The notes under the pieces: generated by a model
The model's input: only the letters and a program-made list of their open reading frames with translations
What the model was told of the DNA's origin: nothing
The model's database searches: none
NCBI RefSeq assembly: GCF_001583495.1
Contig: NZ_LQAQ01000060.1
Coordinates: 101,881-165,880 of the forward strand
Length of the DNA: 64,000 bases
From: Flammeovirga sp. SJP92
GTDB taxonomy: Bacteria > Bacteroidota > Bacteroidia > Cytophagales > Flammeovirgaceae
Direction: 5' to 3'
Program-made: the position numbers and the translations under genes
Shown: piece after piece, positions 45,383-54,043 of the stretch
Layout of the letters: each line of letters begins with the position of its first letter
Numbering within the stretch: the stretch's first letter is position 1

Positions 45383-46386
45383 TGAAGAACAAAGCCAACA
45401 TCTTACTAGATTCAACTACTATTGACACACTATACGCCTCCATTCACCAAAACATTGGTGGAGAAAGGATTGACAATAGAATAATAGGAAACACCAGCTT
45501 AGGGAATGTAAACCTTGAGTCCTTCAACCAGATCAAAGATTTCAATATCAGCATCAACCAAATGACACTCAATAAGACTGCACATATTTATAACAATGCA
45601 GATTATAGTGAAGGGAATATTTACATGTTAATTGTAAAAGACGAAGGCACAATACTCGCAAATACTGGAGAAAGAAAACTAAAAGAGGTCAAGAAAAACG
45701 AATTTATTGTTTATTCAAACATCAATAAAGTTATTCTTGAATTTCCTAAAGACCAATCTTTATCATTGATAGGGCTTCGACTCAACAGAGATCAATTAAT
45801 CACTCTTTTGGATCATTCTGTAGAAGCCTACCAAGAGCTTACCAATTATCTGTCTGAAAACATTATTATAGATCAGATTACATCAGAAACTTTACATATT
45901 ATAGAGGAGATTGTAAAAATTCAGAACAGCACTGTCATCGGTCGATCTTCTATTATTATTGGGAAAGGCTTAGAACTGGCTGGAAGATTTTTAACCCAGA
46001 CACATCATAAAATCCAAAATCAAAGTATTACCACCAATCGTATTTCACAGGAAGAAATAGATCTATATCATAAAATCAAAGACTATTTGCTTCAAGATTA
46101 TGAAAATATTCCTACTATAGCCACCATCGCTAAAGAATTTGGAATTGGTGAAACGAAACTGAAAGAACGTTTTAAGTCGATCTTTGGAAAACCTATTTTT
46201 AAGTTCATCACAACGCACAGAATGTTAGATGCACATCGTCTTATTGAGATGACAGACAAGCCAGTATCTACTGTTGCTAAGGAAGTTGGCTATCCACATT
46301 TATCTAAATTCTCTATGGTTTTCAAGAAACATTATGGATATACACCGACAGAATTAAGGAAAAATACCGTCATTAACGCTTATTAA
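45382..46386 (+). CDS. AraC-family transcriptional regulator
   Basis: The 334-residue protein has an N-terminal region (1 to about 215) with a few cupin-like strands that I cannot assign to a ligand. Its C-terminal AraC DNA-binding domain (about 225-330) has two helix-turn-helix units: TIATIAKEFGIGETKLKERFKSIFG and PVSTVAKEVGYPHLSKFSMVFKKHYGYTPTELR. Coupling to the tRNA methyltransferase is probably incidental to its targets. The lipoprotein gene that starts 116 bases downstream on the same strand is a candidate target or co-transcribed partner. Confidence 0.92.
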   Translation: MKNKANILLDSTTIDTLYASIHQNIGGERIDNRIIGNTSLGNVNLESFNQIKDFNISINQMTLNKTAHIYNNADYSEGNIYMLIVKDEGTILANTGERKLKEVKKNEFIVYSNINKVILEFPKDQSLSLIGLRLNRDQLITLLDHSVEAYQELTNYLSENIIIDQITSETLHIIEEIVKIQNSTVIGRSSIIIGKGLELAGRFLTQTHHKIQNQSITTNRISQEEIDLYHKIKDYLLQDYENIPTIATIAKEFGIGETKLKERFKSIFGKPIFKFITTHRMLDAHRLIEMTDKPVSTVAKEVGYPHLSKFSMVFKKHYGYTPTELRKNTVINAY

Positions 46387-46501
46387 AAGCATTCGACTAA
46401 AGTGGTAAACAAAATGTCTAAAGTGATAAATCTAATACAAAACATTGGCGTTATAATAACTATCAAAACCATTAGAAATATTAATTTTAACTTTTACAAA
46501 A

Positions 46502-46957
46502 ATGAAGTTTACTACACAAACGATCTATACAAACGTTTTCCGTTTCTTTCTAGTTGCTATCTCTGCATTAACAATTGCAAGCTGTAGCAAAGAAAATGAT
46601 GAAGTTACACCAGAGCCTGTAGCTTCTATTGAAATTACAAACCTTGAGGATGGCGATTTCATCAATGGTGCTGCAACATTTGAGCTTCAAACTGCTGTAT
46701 CTTCATTAACAGGTACTATCATTGAACCAAAAGTTTCTTTCACAAACGATGAAGGTGAAACTACTGAATTCGAATTAATTGGTAAAATGCCAGAAATCGA
46801 AGGTCACGTAAACGTTACTTTATCTGCTCAAGTAAGTGGACTTGAGGAAGGTGAGTACTCAGTAATTGCTTCTTTCCAAGAAACTGGAGTTACAAACAGC
46901 ATTGTGATTTCTGAGCAAATCAACATTACTGTTCAAAACAAAGATCCAAGAAATTAA
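46502..46957 (+). CDS. Hypothetical lipoprotein
   Basis: The 151-residue protein has a signal ending ISALTIASC with the lipidated Cys at about residue 28. An acidic spacer and a beta-sandwich-like domain (IEITNLEDGDFINGAATFELQT, VNVTLSAQVSGLEEGEYSVIASF) follow, reminiscent of Ig-like or cadherin-like folds. Codon use is cleaner than its surroundings and two terminators follow, which suggests high expression. Function is unknown. Confidence 0.68.
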   Translation: MKFTTQTIYTNVFRFFLVAISALTIASCSKENDEVTPEPVASIEITNLEDGDFINGAATFELQTAVSSLTGTIIEPKVSFTNDEGETTEFELIGKMPEIEGHVNVTLSAQVSGLEEGEYSVIASFQETGVTNSIVISEQINITVQNKDPRN

Positions 46958-47000
46958 TTGTAATGGGTTCTAAGAACTCAATACGATAAATCCACGAAAC

Positions 47001-47033
47001 AAAAAATCCCTAGTCTTTTGAGTAGGGATTTTT
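47001..47033 (+). terminator. Terminator after the lipoprotein gene
   Basis: The stem AATCCCTA / TAGGGATT with flanking A and T runs lies 44 bases after the lipoprotein gene's stop. Confidence 0.8.
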
Positions 47034-47069
47034 CCCTTTTATGAAAAAGGGTAACTTATTTTTCATTGG

Positions 47070-47103
47070 GCACCTGATTATACAAATAATCAGGTGCTTT
47101 TTT
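47070..47103 (+). terminator. Second tandem terminator
   Basis: A perfect 12-bp stem GCACCTGATTAT / ATAATCAGGTGC with a 4-nt loop and T6 runs into the stop codon of the convergent methyltransferase gene. Confidence 0.88.
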
Positions 47104-47899
47104 ATTGTTTTTCAATTAAGTAAAACCCGCATGTGGTCACAAAATTACGAACCCACGGAATATCACCTAATATTGGAATTTTCTTTCGAGGCTTCAATCC
47201 AAATTTATATTCATAAATAGGGTTGATAAAATACAGAGTCTTCTCAATGATCTTATAATTCGACGCTTTGCTTATTCTTTCAAAACGTTCTAATGAGATA
47301 CCTGTTTCCTTTATTTCCATTAATTCAGTCACATGCCCTTTTGCCACATTGCCATTTTTAAGAATAAACTTATAAACAGGTGCTGGCAGTAAATGAAAAT
47401 AAGGAAGCTTTGATAAAACCTTGCTGGCACAAATCTGTTGATGCCCTCCAAATGGCATTTGCCAAGGTGGAAAACCAAAGAATATTTTCCCTTTTGGTTT
47501 CAGGAAATTTCTAAAATGATGAATGATTTTTTCTTGATTTGGAATATGCTCGATCACATCTTTCAATACAATCAAATCAAACTTGTCATCCAAGTCCTTG
47601 TCTACATCTATATCATATACATTTCTGCCAATGACTTTAGCCTGGCCTTTATCAATGTATTCTTTCAAAAATTGATTTGCTAATTTTACTCTATCCAAAT
47701 TCAACTCTATACCCATACCAGTACAACCGCGGTCCAGAAAAGCTTTCAACACTCCTCCTTCTCCACAGCCAACCTCCAGTACTCTAGTATCTTTTGTTAT
47801 AGGATATGATTGTTCGATAAAGGGTATTACATATTTGTTTGCATTATCTGTCTGATATGAAAAATATACCTCTTTATCTTGATGAAACTCAAAAGCCAT
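47102..47899 (-). CDS. Class I SAM-dependent methyltransferase
   Basis: The 265-residue protein has motif I RVLEVGCGEGGVLKAFLDRGC (about 39-59), the acidic motif II GMGIELN, and motif IV DLIVLKDVIEHIPN with FLKPKGKIFFGFPPWQMPFGGHQQI. This is the UbiE/type-11 fold typical of methyltransferases working on lipids, sugars or small molecules. The PPWQMPFGGHQQ loop is distinctive, but I cannot tie it to a substrate. A membrane protein gene lies upstream on the same strand. Confidence 0.87.
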   Translation of the reverse strand: MAFEFHQDKEVYFSYQTDNANKYVIPFIEQSYPITKDTRVLEVGCGEGGVLKAFLDRGCTGMGIELNLDRVKLANQFLKEYIDKGQAKVIGRNVYDIDVDKDLDDKFDLIVLKDVIEHIPNQEKIIHHFRNFLKPKGKIFFGFPPWQMPFGGHQQICASKVLSKLPYFHLLPAPVYKFILKNGNVAKGHVTELMEIKETGISLERFERISKASNYKIIEKTLYFINPIYEYKFGLKPRKKIPILGDIPWVRNFVTTCGFYLIEKQ

Positions 47900-47971
47900 C
47901 GTTTGAAGTTTTTAGTCTATTAATTTATTAATCAGTGGTGTGGTGGTGATCAATTACAAAAGCAGTACGTC

Positions 47972-48436
47972 TTATAACCTATTTCTCACCCATTCAATAT
48001 GTTCACCAAAGTAAAAAATGACAATATTCATTATTATGCCCCAAAATACGGCACTTATAAACATATATGATATTATTCTTCGCTTTTTTTCACCAAAAGA
48101 CAATGCTATTAACATTCCTAGAGGCGGACCGAATAAAATCGGTGTCAAAAAAGCTACTCCTTTCATACCATAGTCTTGCCATACCCTCACAATCATTCTG
48201 TTCCTTTTGGTGAACAAACGTCTCACTTTTCCGCGGTTCATCCATGTTAGAATTTTTGCTCTGGCTTTATGGCCCATATAGGTCAAAGTTACTACCGTCA
48301 ACATCATGCCTAAAATAGTAATAATCGTTGTTTCCACGATAGTGAGCCCTGTAGTCATTCCAATAATAGGCCCAAATAGGAACTTTACAGCACTGATGAA
48401 GAGTAGTGAAATATATTTTGCGAGTTGATCTAACAT
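47972..48436 (-). CDS. Small integral membrane protein (small multidrug export protein family-like)
   Basis: The 154-residue protein has four hydrophobic segments: LLFISAVKFLFGPIIGM, TIITILGMMLTVVTLTY, GVAFLTPILFGPPLGMLIAL and ISYMFISAVFWGIIMNIVIFYF. A basic loop (KARAKILTWMNRGKVRRLFTKRNR) lies between the second and third. The paired GP motifs resemble the PF06695 small-multidrug-export group and relatives of DedA. The start was taken as ATG at 48436; a TTG 39 bases upstream would only add a basic tail. Transport function is inferred by family name only. Confidence 0.62.
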   Translation of the reverse strand: MLDQLAKYISLLFISAVKFLFGPIIGMTTGLTIVETTIITILGMMLTVVTLTYMGHKARAKILTWMNRGKVRRLFTKRNRMIVRVWQDYGMKGVAFLTPILFGPPLGMLIALSFGEKKRRIISYMFISAVFWGIIMNIVIFYFGEHIEWVRNRL

Positions 48437-48647
48437 TCTGTTATTACCGTTACCTCTTTTATGATATGAACGCAAAAAAGAGAAAGATAAATCAAATTTC
48501 AGCCAAAAAATTGATTTAATTCCATTAATTATTAAAAAAGAACTGATTATCAGGAAAAAAATTCTTTATTAACATCAAATACTTTAAAATAGTTTCAAGT
48601 TCATGTATTTTTATATCACTTTATAAACTACAATAAGAAACTATAAA

Positions 48648-49433
48648 ATGATCTTTTTGAGAACCTTTTTATTAATCTTACTCATTATACCAATTTCAAT
48701 GTCTACCCCTACTGCTACAACTTACAATAGTGGAGACAACTTTCTACAAACGGAAAATGAGTTCCTGATTTCTACATTATACGATTCGGCACGCCTTAAG
48801 GATGAGGGATTATCTTTTGATGCCTTTAAAAAAGGAATGATTGCCTATTTAAATCTTATCAATCGAAAGCAGATTAAGAATACTAGAGTATTAAGCATTC
48901 TGGATTTCAATCAGCCTTCCACTGCAAAGCGTTTTTATATTATTGATATTGCCACTGGCAAATTACTTTTAAAAACCTATGTATCACACGGAGTGAACTC
49001 AGGGTTACTATATGCTGAAAGGTTCAGTAATACTGTAAATTCGAGACAAAGTTCTGCGGGAGTTTACAAGACTTCTGAAACATACCAAGGGAAGTACGGT
49101 CTTTCATTAAAATTGGATGGGTTAGAAACCAATATCAATCATAATGCTAGAAAAAGAGCTGTAGTATTACACCCTGCCAAATATGTCTCTGAAGATTTCA
49201 TTGCCAATAATGGATATGCTGGACGCAGCTTTGGATGTCCTGCCGTTTCTTACAAAGACCATAAAGCCGTTATTAATCATATTAAAGGAGGAAGTGCTTT
49301 TTATATACATTCAAGTGTTGAAAGGTTTCATCATAAAGCTTTTGCTGTGTTACCAGAAAATTCATTTGAACTCCTTGCGAAATATACCAATATCTCTCCT
49401 CAAAAAGAGGCATTAGAAACGAAGCTTTATTAG
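48648..49433 (+). CDS. Murein L,D-transpeptidase catalytic-domain protein (YkuD_2 type)
   Basis: The 261-residue protein has an N-terminal signal-like segment and a domain of the L,D-transpeptidase-like YkuD_2 family. Its elements are ILDFNQPSTAKRFYIIDIATGKLL, SHGVNSG, and the catalytic core VLHPAKYVSEDFI...GYAGRSFGCPAVS with His175 and Cys197. Such enzymes build or edit 3-3 peptidoglycan cross-links or attach proteins to murein. The gene ends in three successive in-frame stops (TAG TAG TAA). Its last ~100 bases are duplicated in tandem just beyond the stop. Confidence 0.88.
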   Translation: MIFLRTFLLILLIIPISMSTPTATTYNSGDNFLQTENEFLISTLYDSARLKDEGLSFDAFKKGMIAYLNLINRKQIKNTRVLSILDFNQPSTAKRFYIIDIATGKLLLKTYVSHGVNSGLLYAERFSNTVNSRQSSAGVYKTSETYQGKYGLSLKLDGLETNINHNARKRAVVLHPAKYVSEDFIANNGYAGRSFGCPAVSYKDHKAVINHIKGGSAFYIHSSVERFHHKAFAVLPENSFELLAKYTNISPQKEALETKLY

Positions 49434-49545
49434 TAGTAAAGCTTTTGCTGTGTTACCAGAAAATTCATTTGAACTCCTTGCGAAATATACCAATACCTCT
49501 CCTCAAAAAGAGGCATTAGAAACGAAGCTTTATTAGTAGTAAAGC
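49334..49545 (+). repeat. 103-bp tandem direct duplication
   Basis: Bases 49334-49436 (the last codons of the L,D-transpeptidase-like gene, with its triple stop) are repeated at 49437-49539. I found only one difference (T at 49393, C at 49496). A third partial unit of six bases follows at 49540-49545. The second copy lies outside the gene and carries the same stops. Confidence 0.95.
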
Positions 49546-49571
49546 ATGAAATGAGATTAGAACAGATACAG

Positions 49572-49608
49572 AAAAATAGAGCATGCTTTTGAACATGCTC
49601 TATTTTTT
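49572..49608. terminator. Bidirectional terminator
   Basis: The stem AAAATAGAGCATG / CATGCTCTATTTT with an 8-nt loop sits between the duplicated 3' end and the convergent TPR gene. Confidence 0.92.
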
Positions 49609-51544
49609 ATTTCAACTCTGATCCCTGAGGAATAGGTGACGTCTTATAACCTAATGCCATGGCTTTTGATTTATCATCCAATGCCTTCTTTGCTTTTCCC
49701 AATTTTGTGAAGGTCAATGAACGATAATAATATAACTTCTTGTCCTTTGGATTATTCTTTAATGCTGAATTCAGATACTTCAAAGCTTTCTTATAATCTT
49801 TTTTGTTGAAGGCGATAATTCCCCTAACACCGCTCACTTCATTAGAGCTGGCATCAAGTTTCAATACATCATCAATCTGATTTTCTGCTAAATCATTATT
49901 CCCTAATTGTGCATAATTATAGCCCATTAGAATTCTAGCTGAAGAATAATCAGGGTATTTTTTGATGGCATTCTCTAAAATCTCATTGCTTTTAGTCAAA
50001 TCTCCCAACTCCATCAACGCTACTCCTTCCCCGTAAAGATCTACATATTTCGATTTACCAAGGTTGTGCAATAATGTAAAATCTTCTAATGCAAATTCAT
50101 AGTTTTTCAATTTGATAGAAGTCCATGCTCTTTGGTGAATAACATATGAAAACTGTGGTGTAATTTCTAAAGCTTTAGAGTAGTTCTTCTGAGCCATTTC
50201 CAAGTTTCCCTTCATGGAATAAACATCACCTAAATAAGAATAAACCTTTGAGTTATTTTTCATCAAACTCACAGCTTTATCTAAATCAGTAAGGGCTGAA
50301 TCCAGCTCTTCAGAAAGTTTGTAAGCAAAACCACGTTGCATGTAAGCATAACCGTAGTTATTAGAATGAGTAATTGCTTTTGAAAAATAATCCTTTGCTT
50401 GTGTATATTCCTTTTTACCCAAATAAGCATTTCCCATCAAAACATAAGTATAAGCTTTTGAAGGATCTACATCAATAGCCTTATTCAATGTAATCATGCT
50501 CTTATCCAAACGTCCTAAGGCTAATTCGGTTTTTCCCTTTTCCACTAATGCGTTATAATAAGTAGGGAAATATTTTAAGGCACTGTCATAATCGTTTAAC
50601 GCTTCAAGGTACTTTCTTGATTTTGTCAATAACATTCCTCTTTTATAATAGGCAAAACCATAACTTGGTGCCCATTTGATGGCGTCATTGTAATCTTTAA
50701 GTGCTTCTGTATTTTTTTGAAGTCTTGCATACAATTCCCCTCTTCTACAATAAGCATAAGCATAATGAGGATTGTAAAGCAATGCTTTATTGTAAGCTTC
50801 TAATGCATCTGAAAATTGTATTGAATTAGAAAGACAATCACCTTTCAAGCTCAGTAGCTTAATATTATTCTGATCAATCAATAGCCCCTGTTCTACGGTA
50901 CTAAGTGCTTCTTCATATTCATTTTGCATAGTGTTAATCTCCGCTTTAAAAATATAAGCATCAATTATTCTTGCATCTAAGGAAATCGTTTTATTAAAGT
51001 CAGCAAGTGCCTCTTTGTATTTTTTCATCTTCATGAATGTATGGCCTCTTCTCTGGTAATACATTGCTGACGAAGGCGACAATGTGATCACTTTTGTATA
51101 ATCAGTGATTGCTTTTTCATACTGTAATATGTTTCCATATGTCTCTGCTCTAAAAACATAAGCCGTTACAAAAGTGGAATCCTGTTCTATTGCTGTAGTA
51201 AATTCTTTTTCAGCATTTTGATACTCTCCTTTGTTAAGATAGATATAACCCATTAATGAATAACCAACAGGTTTAACGGCATCTATTGTCAAACCCATCT
51301 TCACATCTTGAGTAGCACTGTCCAATTCTCCTTTGTGTATATAGAGTTTAGCCCTCTCATAATAAGCGTTATCATTCAATAAATTCAGTTGGATTTCTTG
51401 AGTATAGGCATCGATTGCTTTATCAATTTGTCCGTTTAAAACATTTTGATATCCCTCTTCCATATAACTTTGGGCAAAAGTTGGAATAGCAGTACTGACC
51501 AATACCAATAAAGGGAAAATGTATTTTAATTTATTTATCGACAT
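49607..51544 (-). CDS. Secreted or periplasmic TPR-repeat protein
   Basis: The 645-residue protein has a signal peptide ending TAIPTFAQ. The rest is almost entirely tetratricopeptide repeats (about 17-18 units of 34 residues), with recurrent A-Y-x(4)-L and G-x(2)-Y-x(2)-A patterns such as YYQRRGHTFMKMKKYKEALADFNKTI and AYYKRGMLLTKSRKYLEALNDYDSAL. There is no catalytic domain. It is probably a periplasmic or surface scaffold for protein complexes. Partners are unknown. Confidence 0.88.
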   Translation of the reverse strand: MSINKLKYIFPLLVLVSTAIPTFAQSYMEEGYQNVLNGQIDKAIDAYTQEIQLNLLNDNAYYERAKLYIHKGELDSATQDVKMGLTIDAVKPVGYSLMGYIYLNKGEYQNAEKEFTTAIEQDSTFVTAYVFRAETYGNILQYEKAITDYTKVITLSPSSAMYYQRRGHTFMKMKKYKEALADFNKTISLDARIIDAYIFKAEINTMQNEYEEALSTVEQGLLIDQNNIKLLSLKGDCLSNSIQFSDALEAYNKALLYNPHYAYAYCRRGELYARLQKNTEALKDYNDAIKWAPSYGFAYYKRGMLLTKSRKYLEALNDYDSALKYFPTYYNALVEKGKTELALGRLDKSMITLNKAIDVDPSKAYTYVLMGNAYLGKKEYTQAKDYFSKAITHSNNYGYAYMQRGFAYKLSEELDSALTDLDKAVSLMKNNSKVYSYLGDVYSMKGNLEMAQKNYSKALEITPQFSYVIHQRAWTSIKLKNYEFALEDFTLLHNLGKSKYVDLYGEGVALMELGDLTKSNEILENAIKKYPDYSSARILMGYNYAQLGNNDLAENQIDDVLKLDASSNEVSGVRGIIAFNKKDYKKALKYLNSALKNNPKDKKLYYYRSLTFTKLGKAKKALDDKSKAMALGYKTSPIPQGSELK

Positions 51545-51911
51545 AAATAACGCTTAGTTAGAATTTACAATATCAACTAGTTCACAGGTAGCATACTGTA
51601 TTAAACACATAAAAATAAGATTATGATATAATAGTTTAGAGTTATTAATAAAGTATTAACGTTTTTTAGAGAATAAGAGAACATTCATTGTTATCATTGT
51701 TGTTGATTTTAAAATGATATAAGTAGTATTCAAAAAAGTAGACTTTTCGATATTTACGATGCTAAATGTTTCACTTTTTTTTCGAGTATCAAAATTATTC
51801 TGAGTACAATCCTACAAAGAACTGCATTAATGTAAGATTTTATAGTAACTATCTAACTTTTGATACTTAAACATACTAAATATCAATCAATTACAGATAA
51901 CACAAAACATT
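51545..51911. other. Divergent intergenic region
   Basis: This AT-rich region should contain the promoters of the TPR and truncated-haemoglobin genes. A minus-strand TAATTTTG (51790-51797) has a TTG 17 nt upstream and could serve the TPR gene with a long leader. TAACTTTTG at about 51856-51864 is close to a plus-strand -7 element. I see no ORF or RNA. Confidence 0.35.
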
Positions 51912-52295
51912 ATGAATGACTTGAGAAATAGAGAAGATGTAATCTTATTGGTAAATACATTTTACAGTAAAGTAAGGGCACATGATGAACTAGGTCCTTT
52001 CTTTGATGAACATATAAAAATTGACTGGGATACTCACCTTCCTACTATGTATGATTTCTGGGAAACCAACTTATTTTTTGTCTCCAAATACAAAGGCAAT
52101 CCTGTCAAGACACACCAAGAAGTTGATCAACAGTCAACTATAGAACAAAAGCATTTTGGGTTTTGGCTTCAGCTTTGGTTCAACACCATAGATGAGCTTT
52201 TTAAAGGAGAAAAAGCGGATTTATTAAAATCTAGAGCCCGAAATATGTCGCATATGTTATTTATGAGAATTTTCAATGCACGCCTAAAACCTTAA
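51912..52295 (+). CDS. Group III truncated haemoglobin
   Basis: The 127-residue globin has the group III (trHbP) signature. Aligned by motif with Campylobacter Ctb it has Tyr18 (B10), His42 in THLPTMYDFW (E7), the proximal His68 in KTHQE (F8) and Trp85 in HFGFW (G8). These residues form a strong hydrogen-bond network around bound oxygen, suggesting chemistry on O2 or NO rather than transport. It is soluble and cytosolic. It may share a transcript start region with the downstream sanA-like gene, which has its own -7 element. Confidence 0.9.
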   Translation: MNDLRNREDVILLVNTFYSKVRAHDELGPFFDEHIKIDWDTHLPTMYDFWETNLFFVSKYKGNPVKTHQEVDQQSTIEQKHFGFWLQLWFNTIDELFKGEKADLLKSRARNMSHMLFMRIFNARLKP

Positions 52296-52328
52296 TGTAA
52301 TTTTTAGCTTTTTTTCTTTCCGATACAG

Positions 52329-52336
52329 TATATTTG
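52329..52336 (+). promoter_or_regulatory. Bacteroidota -7 promoter element for the SanA-like gene
   Basis: TATATTTG matches TAnnTTTG exactly and ends 16 bases before the ATG. No -33 TTG box lies at the right spacing. Confidence 0.45.
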
Positions 52337-52352
52337 GGCTGAAATAAACTCT

Positions 52353-53003
52353 ATGAAGAAGAAGAAGATTTTATATGCCGTTGGCTTCATGGTGGCAGCT
52401 ACGGTTGGGATGATTACTTTATTACTTTTCTGGAATGCCTATGTGAGCCAAAAGAGTGCACCTTATATATTGAATAAGGAAAACCCCTCCATCACATGTA
52501 AAACTGGTTTAATGTTAGGGACAAGCAAATTCTTGAGAAGCGGTGCTCCAAATCCATTTTTCACTAATAGAGTCAATGCCGCTTCAGAGTTAATAAGAGG
52601 ACATGACGTAGAGTTTATCATTGTAAGTGGCGACAATAGAACTACACAGTACAATGAACCTAAAGTGATGCGGATGGCCTTGGAAAAAAAGGGAGTCAGC
52701 AAGAAAAAAATCGTGATGGATTATGCTGGTTTGAGAACACTGGACTCCGTTATCAGAGCCAATAAGGTATTCAAACAAGATAAGTATATCGTCATCTCAC
52801 AGCTGTTCCATATTGAAAGGGCCATATTTATTGCAAGGCACAATGGAATAGAAGCGTATGGTTATCCTGCTGATGATGTACCACTAAACAGATCCTATAG
52901 GGTACACTTCAGGGAAATATTTGCTAGAGCAAAAATGTTTTTAGATCTCTATATATTCGATACGCAACCTAGATTTCTAGGCAAGGAAGAAGTAATTGAA
53001 TAA
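52353..53003 (+). CDS. SanA/YdcF-family (DUF218) inner-membrane protein
   Basis: The 216-residue protein has one N-terminal membrane helix (about 7-28) and a DUF218 domain: GLMLGTSKFLRSGAPNPFFTNRVNAA, FIIVSGDNRTTQYNEPKVM, YAGLRTLDSVIRANKVF and ISQLFHIERAIFIARHNGIEAYG. This matches SanA, which in E. coli supports envelope barrier function and vancomycin exclusion at high temperature. It is probably periplasmic-facing and has no operon partner. Confidence 0.87.
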   Translation: MKKKKILYAVGFMVAATVGMITLLLFWNAYVSQKSAPYILNKENPSITCKTGLMLGTSKFLRSGAPNPFFTNRVNAASELIRGHDVEFIIVSGDNRTTQYNEPKVMRMALEKKGVSKKKIVMDYAGLRTLDSVIRANKVFKQDKYIVISQLFHIERAIFIARHNGIEAYGYPADDVPLNRSYRVHFREIFARAKMFLDLYIFDTQPRFLGKEEVIE

Positions 53004-53041
53004 AAAAGCATCAATTTCTACATAATGAAATTGATGCTTTC
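53002..53041 (+). terminator. Terminator after the SanA-like gene
   Basis: The stem AAAGCATCAATTTC / GAAATTGATGCTTT with an 8-nt loop begins at the sanA stop. It is symmetrical enough to serve the convergent Nudix-regulator gene too. Confidence 0.82.
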
Positions 53042-53056
53042 TAATTATATAATGGA

Positions 53057-53767
53057 CTATGAACCAAATGCCATAGATTTTAATTCGAAGTTGAAACCTT
53101 GAGAAATAAGCTCATCGTATTTACCTTCTTCAAAGACATAATAGTACGCTCCTTTTTTGGACACGCCTTTCTGCTTCTCATCTAATTTTTTCAATAACCC
53201 AGTAGCAAGAATCTTCTTTCTGAAGTTACGCTTGTCAAATTGCTTCTGATGGATTGCTTCATACAATGACTGAAGCTCAGGCAAAGTGAATTTCTCTGGT
53301 AATAATTCAAACCCGATAGGTTGGTATCTTGATTTTCTTCTCAATTTACCCCAAGACATTTGAATCATTGTCTCATGGTCAAACATCAATTTTGGCAATG
53401 CCGTAATTGGGAACCATTGTGCTTGGTTCTTTTCTAAAGTATCCTCGTCTTGAGATTCAACTTTAATTAAAGAATAATATACTAATGAAATAACTCGTGC
53501 TTCTGGATCTCGGTCTACCTCACCAAAAGTACTTAGTTGCTCCATGAAAATTCTATCTAAACCTGTTTGTTTTTTTAGTACACGCTCAGCAGCATAATGT
53601 AAAGATTCACCATAATGCAGGAAACCTGTAGCTAAACCCCATGCTCCTTTATAAGGATCTACTTTACGACGCGTTAATAAGACTTTTAGTTCGCCTTTTT
53701 CGTATCCAAAAATAACACAATCTATGGCCAGTAAAGGTTTATATGCGCTCTGATAATATTCGTTCAT
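53057..53767 (-). CDS. NrtR/AraR-type Nudix-fold transcriptional regulator
   Basis: The 236-residue protein has a Nudix fold (1 to about 150) and a C-terminal winged helix (about 155-236; FTLPELQSLYEAIHQKQFDKRNFRKKIL). The Nudix box G-x5-E-x7-R-E-U-x-E-E-x-G reads GFLHYGE...ERVLKKQTGL (about 47-69). The catalytic glutamates after Arg are Val, Lys and Gln, so hydrolysis is unlikely. This is the pattern of Nudix-derived repressors such as NrtR and the Bacteroides arabinose regulator. The ligand is unknown. It is divergent from the CHAT gene and could control it. Confidence 0.85.
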   Translation of the reverse strand: MNEYYQSAYKPLLAIDCVIFGYEKGELKVLLTRRKVDPYKGAWGLATGFLHYGESLHYAAERVLKKQTGLDRIFMEQLSTFGEVDRDPEARVISLVYYSLIKVESQDEDTLEKNQAQWFPITALPKLMFDHETMIQMSWGKLRRKSRYQPIGFELLPEKFTLPELQSLYEAIHQKQFDKRNFRKKILATGLLKKLDEKQKGVSKKGAYYYVFEEGKYDELISQGFNFELKSMAFGS

Positions 53768-53885
53768 ATTCTAAATCTTATTTTAAAGATTGGAATTTTA
53801 CTATAATTTTTCTTTTCCTTCCCATAAAGATAACTAATAAATTAAGAATACATTATCTTTTTAATCCAAATCTGAAATTGAATTA

Positions 53886-53920
53886 CAAATATAAAGTTTT
53901 CATTCGAAAAAGATAACAAA
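53886..53920 (-). promoter_or_regulatory. Possible promoter of the Nudix-regulator gene
   Basis: On the minus strand TATATTTG (53893-53886) has a TTTG (53920-53917) 23 nt upstream; the spacing is 4 nt longer than ideal. Confidence 0.35.
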
Positions 53921-54043
53921 ACGGGACAATCTCATACATAATAAGCAATAACCGGTGATTATCTATTTATTTTTATTTACATTTATATTTTAATAACATT
54001 TTCACTCCTAAAGATTATACTACGGACTTCAAAATAGCCTACT

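Noticed and set aside
46402..46587. A 61-codon frame overlapping the start of the lipoprotein gene
   Set aside because: The lipoprotein has a clear signal and lipobox in the other frame; this one has random composition.
49437..49539. The second duplicated unit as an additional coding exon or small gene
   Set aside because: It sits after three stops, in a shifted frame, with no start codon in good context.
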